From Apophysomyces variabilis (Eukaryota; Mucoromycota; Mucoromycetes; Mucorales; Mucoraceae): a stretch of 52,762 nucleotides of DNA. The position numbers and the translations under genes are program-made. The first letter of the stretch is position 1, and each line of letters opens with the position of its first letter. The stretch spans positions 1-52,762 of the forward strand of contig MZZL01000373.1 of the NCBI GenBank assembly GCA_002749535.1, given 5' to 3'. Positions 12,770 to 24,804 of the stretch are shown here, one piece after another. The notes beneath the pieces are model-generated. The model saw only the letters and a list, made by a program, of their open reading frames with translations, had not been told where the DNA came from and ran no database searches.

Positions 12770-15524
12770 TTATGTACTGCTGCTGGTACTACTACTCAGC
12801 ATCCACCACGGCGAAACGCCCAATCTTGCGTCTAGTTGGTCTTCATATGCCGCACCCGTTCCCTGATCGTTATTTATATCTAGTTGATAGCTCGGACTCT
12901 CCCATTTATCCCCAAAATCATCCACATGCTGAGCCAGCCATGTTTGATCCATGTTACTGATGTTCGCGGCAACTGCAAATGCTTCTTGAGCCATGTAAGC
13001 CAGTGGCCGCAGTCTTGCCTTGGCAAACGCAGCATCTGCAGGGGGCAGTCGAGATAACGTTGCGCTGTGCTTCCGAAGATGGGCCACCACAGCATGCGAT
13101 ATCCGTGCACCATTTCCAGCCTGATAATGCCAGATATCCTTACCAACACCGATATTTTGGATACCCCGTGCTAACATCGTCCAATACTGCAAATTCAAGC
13201 TTTCAAAGTGCAACAAGGCGCGCCATGCGGATTGTGCGGAGCCAGACTGAATCCGTCCTTTTGTTGCAAGCTCCTCAAAAGGCTGCTTTCCGTCTTCCAG
13301 AAATTGTTTTCCTATTCGCATTCGACATCGATTCGCTACACGCAAAAATAATCGTACATCGTCTGTAAACGCAGCCAACGCAGTCACCTGAAGATCATAA
13401 AGCACACCACGATGATCCGTCATTTGAGCAAGATGAATGCCAGTGGGAGAAGTAATAAGGTGATCCAAGAATTCCGCCGCAATGGCTTGTAAACTTAGAT
13501 ATTCCTTATGTGTGAGCGCTTGAGCACGACGTAGCATTCGAATACAATCAAGTAGGGATGTCATATCCGTCTTTGTAAGATCTGCTGTATTCAATATTGT
13601 ATGATCCGTGTATTTTGATGTTCTGCGAGGTAAGCGTCCGAGACTGGGGAACGAGTAGCCTTGATCCGATAGGAAATCCAACAAATGCGTGTCATCAGAG
13701 CTTCGTCTTCCAGAGTCAAAGTTGTTATCCTCCGGCAGCGCAGGTTCGCGAAGGAAATGCAAGCGTATAATATTGGCTGCCCATCGACCATACCGTTCGT
13801 TACCCAAGAAATAGTTAGCCAAGGTCAATATTGTCACGTTCTGGGAAAGTGGTCCAAGATTCTCCACGTTTTCTCTATTGGATGCGTCCAGGATGGAAAG
13901 ATTCTCTTCTCGTGTAGCATTGTCAGAGGAAGGCACTTGTGTTTGTATCCAAGCCAGAATGGCATCCGCACGGTCGGCTAAGTTTTTCATTAATGGAGCA
14001 ATTGCCTGGTCTTTAGCCCAGTGAGCGTATCGAATCTGTGACATTCCCTTCTCATCGTAGAGAAACAATTTATCCTGGCGAAATGTACGACGAGCAATAG
14101 ACTCATCAAGACTATCTAGCGAGGATTGAATAGCTAATAGACGGTTAAATGCACGGATAGAAGAGGCTTCTTTTTTGTTTTCCTCCTGCTGAGGATTGCC
14201 AGAAAATAAGCGAAACACCCAACCAATCGTGCGGAAATTGCCTTTATCTTCACTATACGAACGCTCTCTTGGCTCCCACGGCACTGTTGGACGATTCAGC
14301 CGACGATTTTCCAAAGCACCAAGCCTCCACAACAATTCCAACTATAAATCCATAAATAATCTTGCTGTACTACGTACTTCATCTTACCTTGCTTCGCCGA
14401 CCATAACGCATATTCAGATTGTATTCTTCCTCTGCATCATATCGAAAGATGATTTGTGGTTCTTCTGGTGTCTTTGGCCGTTCATCCACTCCGTCCAATA
14501 AGACCGAGTTGTCAAGCAATCGAGTCATGGGGACAACGAAATATTTAAACTGATCTCCATGCTTATCTAGCTGACTTTTGATCTCGTCAAATCCGCTTTG
14601 GCTGATGTAACAGTTACCGTCAAATGGCATAATCCAACGTGCGTCAGAAAGCGAACGAGCGTGCTGTAACGCCGTATTCCGACCGCCGTTCTAATTATCC
14701 ACGTTAGGTAAAGAAACTCAGACTTAATAAGTGCTCCCATTTCTTACATTGTTCATCGCATACAGATTTTTGTCATGATAAGTATAATCAAGAGCGCGCA
14801 GCTTCGACACTTTCGAATACCTTCTGTAGTCATCTGAGTGCAAATAGTCGGGTTCCGGGAAATCCTCCAATCGAAAATCCAATTGCTGGTACTCATGTTC
14901 CACAAAAGGTACACTAATGTATTCCATCTTGTATCTATTCAACAACCGAATGATCGCTGCCTCATTTTTCGGATCCGTGATGCGGTTTAAAAGGAAGATC
15001 TTTCGCGTGTTTGGGAAAATAGGCTCGTGTTCCAAAATAAACTGAAGATTTGACAGTGTCTGACCTTCTTTGTGGCGTGGAGGGAGGTCATTACCAATGA
15101 TACGATAAAGGATGATTTGATCACGGTGTTTGTCGAGTTTTGGAGCGAAATGTGAAGGGATAGAAGAGATGGTGGAGGCTGTGTTCACGAATCGAAAGGA
15201 TGGGATGTAGCTAGCAAGAAACAACAGGGCTGCCAACAGGAGCAACAGTTTGAACCAGCGAAGTTGCTGTCTGTTGTTTGTTCGATATAAATACAACAGT
15301 TTGGATGGTTCCAGTACTTTATCCTTGACAGACCAGAAAGGTGCTTTTTCTCGTCTAGGCGACGGTGCCTGAGGGATATTGAGGGTGAAGATGTCAGATG
15401 AGAGATGAGGCACGGTCGATGCACCCATAGCTCTGTATTTCGGGTGGTGCTTGTAGGTCGGTGATGCAGGTGATAAAGGCTTGCTTTTTACATCATGCTT
15501 GAGAAATGGTGACATGCTTTCCAA
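12770..15524 (-). CDS. Type II membrane protein: GT-A-like glycosyltransferase domain fused to an alginate-lyase-family domain
   Basis: Three exons (14748-15524, 14388-14690, 12770-14341) with phase-0 introns give 883 residues. Residues 1-90 form a proline/basic cytosolic tail and about 91-108 a membrane helix (WFKLLLLLAALLFLASYI). Residues about 135-360 look like a GT-A nucleotide-sugar transferase: LYRIIGNDLPPR, then NGGRNTALQHAR and RWIMPFDGNCY, where DGN stands where a DxD is expected. Residues about 430-840 resemble the alginate lyase family (PF05426/PL5 type): LANYFLGNERYGRWAANI, then TDHRGVLYDLQVTALAAF. Mucoromycota walls contain glucuronic-acid polymers, so polyuronide synthesis or trimming in the Golgi is plausible but inferred. 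The usual catalytic Asn-His before GxxYD reads His-Arg here, so lyase activity is doubtful. Confidence 0.8.
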
Positions 15525-16052
15525 ACCCGTTCAGGTGTGGCTAAGATCGTTGCGGAAGGTCTATAAATATTGAAAACAAGGTCACAAGGAGTCCAGACCG
15601 CCATTTCTGGTGCCTGCTCATTAAGGTCGTTTCGCTCTCAATAGGGTTCAAAAAAGGGATTTCCTGAGCATCTGGAACGAAAATTTATCTCATTATTCCT
15701 ACATAGAATGTGTTCAAAGTGGTATTCAAGATATTCTCTTCGGATTTCTTGCGTAAACCTTTACAATACATCCCCCCACCGAATCTGGATCATCCTACTG
15801 TGGGCGGAATAATGCGCCGGCAGAAAATGCAAGTTTATCTCATTTCCATTTGGAAGCTTTGCGTTAAATGAGCCATTCAGTAGACCCTTCTCAGGAAGAA
15901 ACCATAACAATCAATGATACCTGAAAATATCGACGGATTTATTAATACATGACATGATCCCAGCAAATCGAAGATTGTTTGCAAATTGATGTGTACGTAT
16001 CAACCAAAGGTATCCATTCTATTTTTTCTTCTAAATTATGCATTAAAGTCCT
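15525..16052. other. Intergenic region
   Basis: This is upstream of the glycosyltransferase/lyase gene and downstream of the transporter gene. Nothing coding is seen. A T/A-rich TATTTATA element lies near 15560. Confidence 0.55.
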
Positions 16053-17639
16053 CTAGTTTGTCTTGGCACTAGCAAAGTCTGCACGAAGCGCCTCGATTGC
16101 GGATTTAGTACCAAAGATCAGACCGACAACGCCCATTAATATAACGAAAAATCCAAGAATAAGTTCGTAAAATGGCTTGTTTCTGAATCCTGTGAGTTTG
16201 TAATAGAAAATGACCGGGAAGATAAAGACAAGTGCACAGTTGGCGAAAGCACCTAGCAGAGCCATAAAGTCACCAAAGTATGGCACAAAAATGGCAATGA
16301 CGGCAGTCACAACGACAATGGTTGCACGAACGGCAAATCGCAGTAAGTGCTCAACGATTCGCGAATGATTGAACGACGAAATGCCAAAAATTTTCTCCAG
16401 ATCAAGTGCAAAGGACGTCATAAGGATGGGCGCTGCAAGAAGAACGTGGATAGTGATAATTACAGCTGCAGCTGTTTTCGGCGCTCCGTCAGGCAAGTTG
16501 TTGTAGATTGGTGACAAGGAGTCGGAGCCGTAAACATAGTAACCGGGAACAGCAGTCAAGAAGTACAGTGCAACGCAAGTCGTCAGACCGGAAATGATAA
16601 CTTTGTTCCAATTTTCGGGATGTCGCATACCAGCTTCGACGTGAGCATACACCGGGTTTCCGCCTAAAGAAGGGTGTTAAGGGACAAATGAGCGGAGGTT
16701 AAAATGTAATTTACCAAAACTGAAGGAAATGGAGCTAAGCGCAATGGGAAACTGATCCCATATAACAGTATCATAATGCGGAGCGGGAACGTGACCTTTC
16801 TGCTCCAATCCCTTGACAAGGACAATCAACACAGTAACTACGGTAGCAAGCATGCCGAAAGCACTCAGAATACCAATCTCTTTCATGGACTTGAAAACAA
16901 TGAAAGGTATGGCTACAATTGCCGCGCAGATAATAGCCCAAATCGGGAAAGTCAATTCGCCAGGTGTTCCCTTGAGAACAGCATGTAGATTTTGACCAGC
17001 AAGGAGAACATACAGTACAGGAACACCGATCACTGTGACTGCGGTGAAAAAGAAGGCAACCCAGCCACCTATGCGACCGAAGCTTGCTTCTGCAACCTCT
17101 TGGTAGGATGACAGACGTGTCTGACCATTGTAATAAAGCGATTTAACTAAGATAATGCCAGAGTCTGTTGAAGTACGTAGATGCCGAAGAAGAATGGATG
17201 ATAAAAAAAAGAGGGAATAAATGAGTGATGCGCTCGAGATTACTTCGGATGATTGCTGACTTACACGTCGAAAAAATCCAACTAAGGCAAAGAATAAGCA
17301 AACCTACATAGTAGGGTTAGCCTGAAGCTTCAGGGGTTTTGTCAACCATGTTTACTTACCAATCCAGCCGCCCAGTGCCAAGGCGTAAGGTAGACCTAAT
17401 GCACCCATGCCTGCCACAACGCAGACGACATTGAAATAGGCCAAGAAGGCTGATCCTTGGGCTTGTCGTTCAACGCCATGGCTGAACTTGATGGATTGTT
17501 CAACTATATGCGGGAATTATAGATGTTGTTCACTGGTTTCAAGTGCTTTACCACTTGAGATTTCTCTGATGGAAGCGGCGTCTTTCATCGAACCGGAAGG
17601 CGTATGAGCCTTCTCGTTTTTATAATCTGTAATACTCAT
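16053..17639 (-). CDS. AAAP-family amino-acid transporter (Avt-like)
   Basis: A multi-exon gene starts at 17639 (MSITDYKNEKAHTPSGSMKD). The cytosolic N-tail leads into a first membrane segment carrying the family signature VVAGMGALGLPYALALGGWIG. Later segments include SSYQEVAEASFGRIGGW, VIGVPVLYVLLAGQNLH, GILSAFGMLATVVTVLIVLV and SSISFSFGGNPVYAHVEAGM, with about ten to eleven hydrophobic helices in all. This is the pattern of amino acid/auxin permease family proteins, proton-coupled amino-acid carriers of the vacuole or plasma membrane. The substrate cannot be told from sequence. The length, about 460 residues, is normal. A vacuolar Avt1 role is one option. Plasma-membrane lysine/histidine-type transport is another. 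Confidence 0.88.
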
Positions 17640-20600
17640 AACGCAAGATGCTTATACATGGAGACCGAATTTAATCGGTCGAGAAGGGAAGTGAGCAAAG
17701 ACGAGAGGTGGGAGAAGGGGGTAAGAAAGAGATACAGTTGGGAAGTCGGGACCAAAAAAATATAAATCGTTGCCCTGGCGGATTGCCTGTTTGTCCTATT
17801 GGTACTGTAAAACGGAGCTATAATTTTTTAAGACCTCTTTTTTCTTTTCTTTTGAACACTCAGATTGAGTCAACCGTGAGAAAACCGTGAGAAAAAAAGA
17901 GTGAGAAGTGAAGAATGAAGACCGAAAAGCTGGAAGAGCTTCTTCTGTTTATGATTGCCAATATACTCAAGTTGAACTCGTTTGTACTGGACTATACCAT
18001 ACCACATCTGTGTTTCATTGCAAGCTGCACCATTTTATTCATCGTTTTTCATCCAAATGTTATGTTCATTTGAGTTTTTCTCACAGTTTACTTCGCCGCA
18101 TAGAATGCTATTAGTACGTAATCCCAACGCCGAGTCCGGGGACTTCTATCCTGTTGTATTACGTTGGATTCGGAAAGGACCACATGCCTTTTTTTTTAAT
18201 ATCCCACATCCCTCAGCTTTATTTCTTCGGTTTCCCTGGTTACAGGCTCAATCTCATTGGCAACCCTATCTGAGTTTTATCTCTTTATGGTATTTTACAG
18301 AAGCAAATCATAACCATGTGACACTTTAACTGTTGTTGGTCATATATCAATGAAGAGCCGGCCATCCAAAATATTATCACCATGCCACTATCCGCAATAA
18401 TGTGTTGTGATACTTTTTCAAAACAGTACTTTTGTTCCTCATATTCCCATTGCGCGTTAAGGTTAAAACTTTGTTATACACTTATTTCACGCTATTTCTT
18501 TATTGACCATCAGCCGTAAATGGCGCTTATCTCAAACCCAACTAGGAACATCCCACTGGTAAATGAGTTTTTACATCGCCAAGACAACGAATCACCTTAT
18601 CTTTATCTACCAATTCCATTTGGAGCATTGCTTGAACATTAACCCCACGCCACCACAAGGAAACCGGATACAGTATATATCGTCTAACTTGGATACACAA
18701 GCAAATACATCTCATTTTGACCAAGTTGAAGTGAAATCATAAAGTATGTTTTGTTAGAGACGCTAATATACACATAGAGAATATACCATTTACGGAGAAA
18801 GACAATGTTACCGGGTAAGCTTGTGATCTATCTTTACAAACAGCATTTTGATTAATTAAAAGTTACAAGGGCATTTTGGTAATCACTAAGTTAAAAACAA
18901 AGAAAGCTATGCTCCCAGCTTTGCAGTAAGCAGCGAATAAATGGCAAAGAAGCGGTAGTATTTTGCGTAGGTATGGTGAGAATCCTAAGAAGGTTTGGGC
19001 TGATGTGATGCAAAGAAGGTTTAGAGTCCGGTATCAGTTTCTCATTGATTAGTTGCCCACAATATTCGTAAACTTTTCTTTCTGTTATACAGGTTCAATT
19101 AAAGCATCAAATGACCCAGTGCTATCTCCAATAGGAGGATCTGTTTAAACTAACCATAGATAAATAGCATAGCAGTTCTGCTCATGGTTTGCTTGCAGAG
19201 TGCTTAGCTAGCTCGTACTATCGGTGTGAAACGGTTCCAACTCTATCCTTCCCCTAAAACCACTCCGATATATTGCATCGAATGTTCAGTCCAGACCTAT
19301 GCGTTTGTATAGCAATTAAGTTGGACTTTATTATTTATATAGCCCTGCAAACCTGGTTGTCCGTTAATATCTGCTTAGTCAATTGCTGCTCAAGTGGAAA
19401 TAGCATGCGTGATCGAAAGCCATGCACAGGTGGGCAAGCTGCCTTTATTCTCCATAGATTTTGTGCGACATAAACGGCGTTTGTTCGTTTCCCCGTGCCA
19501 TCATCATTATGAAAAGTTAAATGACGCACACGACTTGTTTGTAACCTGGGATCAGTTTAGAAAGAGCCAAGTAGGACATACAAGCATCTTCATAGAAAGG
19601 TTTCTATTGGATGGATTAAGAGTAAACGAGAATATGAGGTTGGAATACGACGGCATTCAATAAGAGAGAAAGACATTCTTTTTTATAAACCAATGCACAG
19701 TTTCCAAAAGGCCGTATAACCTGATTCAATGTTTGCCCGCTTATTGCTCGCAAAGAACAGCAGATCTATGTAGCACATAAGCATTATGCCATAGATCCCC
19801 GCTAACCCTCGCTAGTTACATGGGTTCTGCGCAAGATTCTTGCTATTAACGTTATTTCGTGCACCAAAAGACCGCTTCCTATTTTTTTTTTTTTACTACA
19901 ACGATCCACTACAGGAGAAGCACAGCTTTTTCGCAGTTACCAGAAAGGAGATTAATACTTAAAGTAATCTGCATCAATACCACGTTTCGACCGTGTTACG
20001 TTACATCGGAGATTTATTGTCTCTTTGACACTCAGTGAGGCACGTTTAACGTTTGCACATGGGAAGAAGCTGCATGACAAAGCATGTTGATGACAGCATT
20101 AGGCCCGGAAGCTGCTTAAGTTTGCAATTCTTTAACCAAAAGCAAAAAATAGTGAAAGTTATCTATAACTCATACCTAAATCAGATGCCGACACATACGG
20201 ATACTAGCAGCTAACCAAGCAACGAATGATATGAACTTTAATTCTTCTTCTTGCATTATACGACGTTTTAGCTAGTTCTTTTAGCATTAACCGAAAAAGG
20301 TCACTAAAATGCTATTTTTAAAAGAGTCAGTCTTTATTACAGTGACGGTAAACCATCATTACCGTACATTTCATATAGAAGATCCTTTTCAGACGGAATT
20401 TGTTAATGTCCAGATAGTTGTCCATATCATTATAAGAGCATCAGAATCCACATTTTGATTCTGTGTCACAGCTCGATATATCCTCATTATTAAGCGAATT
20501 CAATTGATGTTATCTACGTCATGTATTCATGTGTATTTTCAAGCAGGCTGAAGCAAATGAAAGACTGGTGCATCGCCTGTTTACTATGGATTGTTTGGTC

Positions 20601-20926
20601 ATCAATGCGATGAATTATGAATGAGCAAGTATCGGGGTGTTTGTATATATTTTTCATCAAGAATAACACGAGTCGGATGTTGGTTGACAAGGCAAGCCAT
20701 TTGTAGTTAGGAACTTTCCTTCAGTCATGCAAGATACATATTAGAGACATATGGTTGAAGATAGATCCTATTAATCCGTGTAAGAGGGGTTCCATATCAC
20801 AAAGAGCTGGCTTAGCTACGTCATTCGCAATTTTTTTTCGGAGAAGGGGGGGGGATTCACATTAATGTAGCTTGTTTCCCAAACGGTTATAGAAAGCGAG
20901 GAGCCGAAACAATCCAGTGACCATCC
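17640..20926. other. 3.3-kb gene-free region
   Basis: This is the longest stretch without a supportable gene. Open frames of 60-115 codons occur on both strands (for example 17982-18329 and 19394-19663), but none has a recognisable domain or consistent splice sites. It contains the divergent promoters of the transporter and the copper-fist gene. No terminal repeats or transposase fragment were recognised. Confidence 0.5.
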
Positions 20927-22387
20927 ATGATTGTCAACGGAAAGAAATGGGCATGTGGTATGTTTGTATCACTCATTGTGTAGTTAGCATTATTGACTGA
21001 CGTTCAAGGCTTATTTGCTAATCTATAAGAGACGTGCATCAAGGTAGTGAGACGTGTAGAATTTTTTTTTTTGATTTGGAATATTAACTTTCAAAATACT
21101 TACATAGGGTCACCGGGCATCGCGATGTAGCCATAGCGATCGACCATTAATCGAAATCCAAAAGAAAGGGCGCCCTGCCACACAATGTAAACGATGTAGA
21201 GAACTTAGAATCGTGCGGCAGTTACATGTCAAATGCGATTGTAACAAGAAGACAGGTACTTTTCGCCATTCTAGTATGATCCCGTCTCTAACGTAGTGTT
21301 TTCTTAGATAGATCACCAGGTGTGCGATCTAAAAGGAAAGGGCCTGGTATGACTGCCTTGGAAACATAGTTTCATTGTAATCAAAAATTCTGACTGAATT
21401 TACAGAGACAAAGCTAGCCAAGAAACAGTCGTCTGAAACTACCAAGTGTCAGTTACGGGCTATTGCACCGAAACCAGAATTATTATCACCTAAAGTATGT
21501 TGCAGTAAAACGTCAGCCCTTTCAACGGACAGCACGACACCAGAACAAAAAGAAGTACAAAGGGAAGAGCCAATTGCATTATTAAGGGAAGACGAAAGTC
21601 CAATCCAGCAGCAGCCACCACCACCATCAGCGCCTTGTTGCACCATCACCTCGACCAAACCTAATTTGTCTAAAACTTCCCCGTCTTGCTGCTCGACGAG
21701 TGCCTGCACCACCGTGTTGACCACGGAACCTCCCATACCGTGTTGTTCATCTGAGAAAATAAATGAACTAGGAGAAAGCATCCGTGTGGTCACATGCCGT
21801 TGTGGCGATTCATGTGCCTGTGTGGGATGCGATGCTCATCCATCGCGGGCTATGAAAGGAAAGAAAGATCCATATACGGGTTTTGCAGCAGAGGAGTTTA
21901 ATGCTCGACGTCGTCTGTCCATCGCCGCGATCTGTTCACCATCCGATGCACCCACCGCAAAACCTCTGACGGAATCGGAACAACCGACGGCCATTCTGGC
22001 TGAAGACGGATCAGTGTTATGTGGATGTGGATGTGCACAGTCATTTGACTCCTGTTCAACTTGCTTCCGCGAACTTTGTCAGGGTAAGGCCTATGCTTTT
22101 CTTTGGTATGTATTGGATATTCATATTTGCATTATTTTAGGCTACTATACCTTGTCTCATTAGTTTAGCTTTCATATTTCTACCTTTTTTCTTTCTCCTT
22201 TCCTCAATATACTATGTACATAATTAACTCAGCCTAATCAGTATCTCTATATTATTGTCTTTTTTATTTTCCAGACTTGATTATGAATGCAGAAAAGAAA
22301 GCAATACTCCCTAACGCACGAGTTCTTTTTTGTAATGAACAAAAAGGCAAGTCAAGATGGGGGTTAGTGAGGGATGAAGAAGGGTAA
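20927..22387 (+). CDS. Copper-fist transcription factor (Mac1/Cuf1-like)
   Basis: Exons 20927-20957, 21030-21043 (14 nt) and 21108-21255 join exactly into a copper-fist domain: MIVNGKKWACETCIKGHR, then RCSHSDRPL, KKGRPATQCKRCREL and HVKCDC. The zinc ligands (CxxC...CxH) and the GRP minor-groove motif are present. Two further introns (after 21255 and after about 21328) lead into a long exon to about 22081. The C-terminal half has the cysteine cluster CRCGDSCACVGCDAH, a CxCx3CxCx2Cx2H motif of the Cu-sensing type in Cuf1/Mac1. Another cluster, CGCGCAQSFDSCSTC, follows. The last exon after about 22275 ends at TAA 22387. If that intron is retained, the protein would stop near 22163. By family, such factors activate copper-uptake genes when copper is scarce. 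Confidence 0.88.
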
Positions 22388-22432
22388 ATTGGGTTGATGA
22401 TTGTTGTATGGAATCTTTGATCTATACACATG

Positions 22433-23812
22433 CTACGGGGTATGGGAATCTGCTGAGCGTCGAACAGGAACGTCATGTTGACTCAAGGCGCTGCCAGGAC
22501 GCGAAGGAATATCGCCTCTCGGCACAGTCATAGAACCCGATGCAGATGGATTTCCGAGGTTCATGTACTGCTGCTGCTGCTGCTGCTGTTGGTAGGGATA
22601 CGGGTAAACAGGTTGCGGACCAGGGGTAGATGCGCGGTAGCCTGGATTAGCGCCAGCATAATCATTCGAGTAGCCATAACCATTAGGTACATGGGAGCGA
22701 CGATCACCAGCCGGCCCGGCTGATGGTTGCATTCGTTGATAGTTACTTGACATATCAAGATAGCCGTGGGACGAAACAGGTCTCTGACTTCTCCGTTTCA
22801 TTCCTTGCTGCTGCTGGAGTTGCTGGAAGCTGATGTTATGCGATCCTGGTTCAGGTAGCTTAGCTAACAAGCCTTCGATCTTTACGTTAGACGTGTTGAG
22901 CTTTGGTTTTTGACGTTTTGCATCCGCTTTTTCTTGTTCTAACTGCTTTAAGAGATCCATTCCCGACATACTGACACGCTGGTGTGGTGAATGCGGCCTA
23001 AGCAATTGGGAAGAGGACGACTTGGATGGATGAGGTTGTTGCTGCTGATACTGGAATTGGGCCAGTTGAGCTTGATGATACTGTTGCATTTGCTGAAGCT
23101 GTTGAAGATGACTACCTTCCGGCAAACCGAGCAAAGCAGGTCCTCGCATATGCTGACCAAGCACTTCATTGTCATCATCATCCGCTTGGATGTTATTATA
23201 ACGAGGTTCATCTTCAGTGGCTGAGATAGGGGCAACAAATGAAGCGGTGGACATATCTTGATGTTGTTGGTGACCAGGTCGCTGGGCAGATCGATGGATT
23301 TGGCTACTCGATCCTGCCCCTTGGATTTGGTACATGGACTTCTTGTCCGTCTCCGGTTCTTCGTCGTCGTCTGAGATCAATTTATCAATAATGTCGATTT
23401 ATTTTTCATAATTTGGCCACCTTACCATCCTCGCTGTCTTCATCATCACTAGGCAACGGTTGCGTTCTACGAGCAGGCTTAGACGGGGTTGAAATTCCAG
23501 AAGCTCGTCGTTGTTGGAGATGATCGCGTGGCACTGATGCCTTTTCGTCGTCGGAGCTTTCCTCATCCTCTTCTTCCTCTTCCTCGTCTTCATCGTCACT
23601 TGGCACGCATTGGCGGTTTCGGTTACGGGTGCGTGCCACTTTATCTAAAGGGAGAATCCAGACTTTAGCTATTTTTCATCGGATCCGATGTTACCTTTTG
23701 TCACGGTGATGGCAGGTTCGTTTAATAATGGCTTAGATAGTATATAAGCGGAATCTGGGGTATCAAAAGAGAGTCGAGCAAGATCGACAGCAACATTATC
23801 CACTGAAGACAT
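22433..23812 (-). CDS. Gln-rich, acidic, largely disordered protein of unknown function
   Basis: Three exons (23695-23812, 23426-23644, 22433-23370) join with phase-1 introns to 424 residues. The N-terminus is MSSVDNVAVDLARLSFDTPD. Then come an RTRNRNRQC basic patch and a long acidic run (SDDEDEEEEEEDEESSDDE). The rest is Q-, S- and P-rich with several polyglutamine blocks. The only ordered-looking parts are MDLLKQLEQEKADAKR and VKIEGLLAKLPEPG. I recognise no domain. The composition suits a nuclear transcription or chromatin cofactor, but that is inference. Its 3' end lies 45 bp from the convergent copper-fist gene. A (CTG)7 run at 22568-22588 encodes one polyQ tract. Confidence 0.72.
22568..22588. 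repeat. (CTG)7 trinucleotide run
   Basis: Seven perfect CTG units, read as CAG on the coding (minus) strand, encode a polyglutamine tract in the disordered protein. It is likely to vary in length between strains. Confidence 0.9.
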
Positions 23813-24804
23813 GGTAACAAAAAAAGAAGAATTAAGGAAGGAAAAGAAACAGAACAAGAATGAAAAGCAAAGTAAAAGAAGAGAAAGGAAAAAAAAAAAG
23901 AAGCCAAACGCACACACAGGTATCTGCCATATAAAGGAATTTTTGACGTGTAGCTTGCCCCTGGTATTTTAAAAATAGAACAACAGTGTCGAAATATGGC
24001 AATGAAGCAATTTACATTCAGAGTGGCGTATGGTTCCAGAACACTTTTTTCTTTCTTTCATAACACGCGCGTTGTTGGGAAGTAAGCCAAATCCTGTGAA
24101 GGGTGTCACGGTGTATGCAGGGACCTCGTTCTGGGACGGACAGATCGTCCAACCTACAGCGGGGCGCGGAATCGGAAGTTGCTAATCAAACAACAAAAAA
24201 TTTATCACAAACAAACCATCCACCATATCTCGGTTCCTCCTCTAAAGATAAAATAAACACTGTTCTGCTTGAAAACCTAGCTCTTTTTGCTTTTTGCTCT
24301 TTCCTATTTCATAGAAATTTGGATACATTTGAAAAAGGAAATATTACCGAAGTTCCTTTTTATTGGGAACTAATAGTAATTTCATTATCTGGTTTTGCAA
24401 ACAAAGGAAAATGCTGATTAAGGTGCATCTTATCGGAGACAAGCGGTATCAATACTCATCGCTATTGATATACGGCATATGTGTATCAACTGATAACTAT
24501 ATATGAACGGACAACCCATAGTACATTAGAGAAAAAAAAATTAGAAAATCTTATATAGAAACAGTATTGTCCTATGGAACTGTCATCCATTCAGCCCATA
24601 ACAGCACAATTTCACGCCAATAATGAATTAAAATGTTCTACACTGGTCAAAAATATATCGATTACTAACCATTTTCCAAACTTGTAGATAAAATTGATTC
24701 GACACAAACAAATATGTAACAGAGTTTCATAAATAGATATTTATTCGTGTTGCACTGCAAACAAACCTTTATGATAAAGAGATGAGATAAAGCTAACCAG
24801 CCTC
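23813..24804. other. Intergenic region
   Basis: This holds the promoter of the Gln-rich gene (A/G-rich leader) and the 3' flank of the chitinase gene. A plus-strand frame at 24103-24417 has no domain and is not supported. Confidence 0.55.

Noticed and set aside
17982..18329. 115-codon plus-strand open frame in the large gap
   Set aside because: No family resemblance; likely chance.
24103..24417. 104-codon plus-strand open frame
   Set aside because: No signal, domain or conserved motif.
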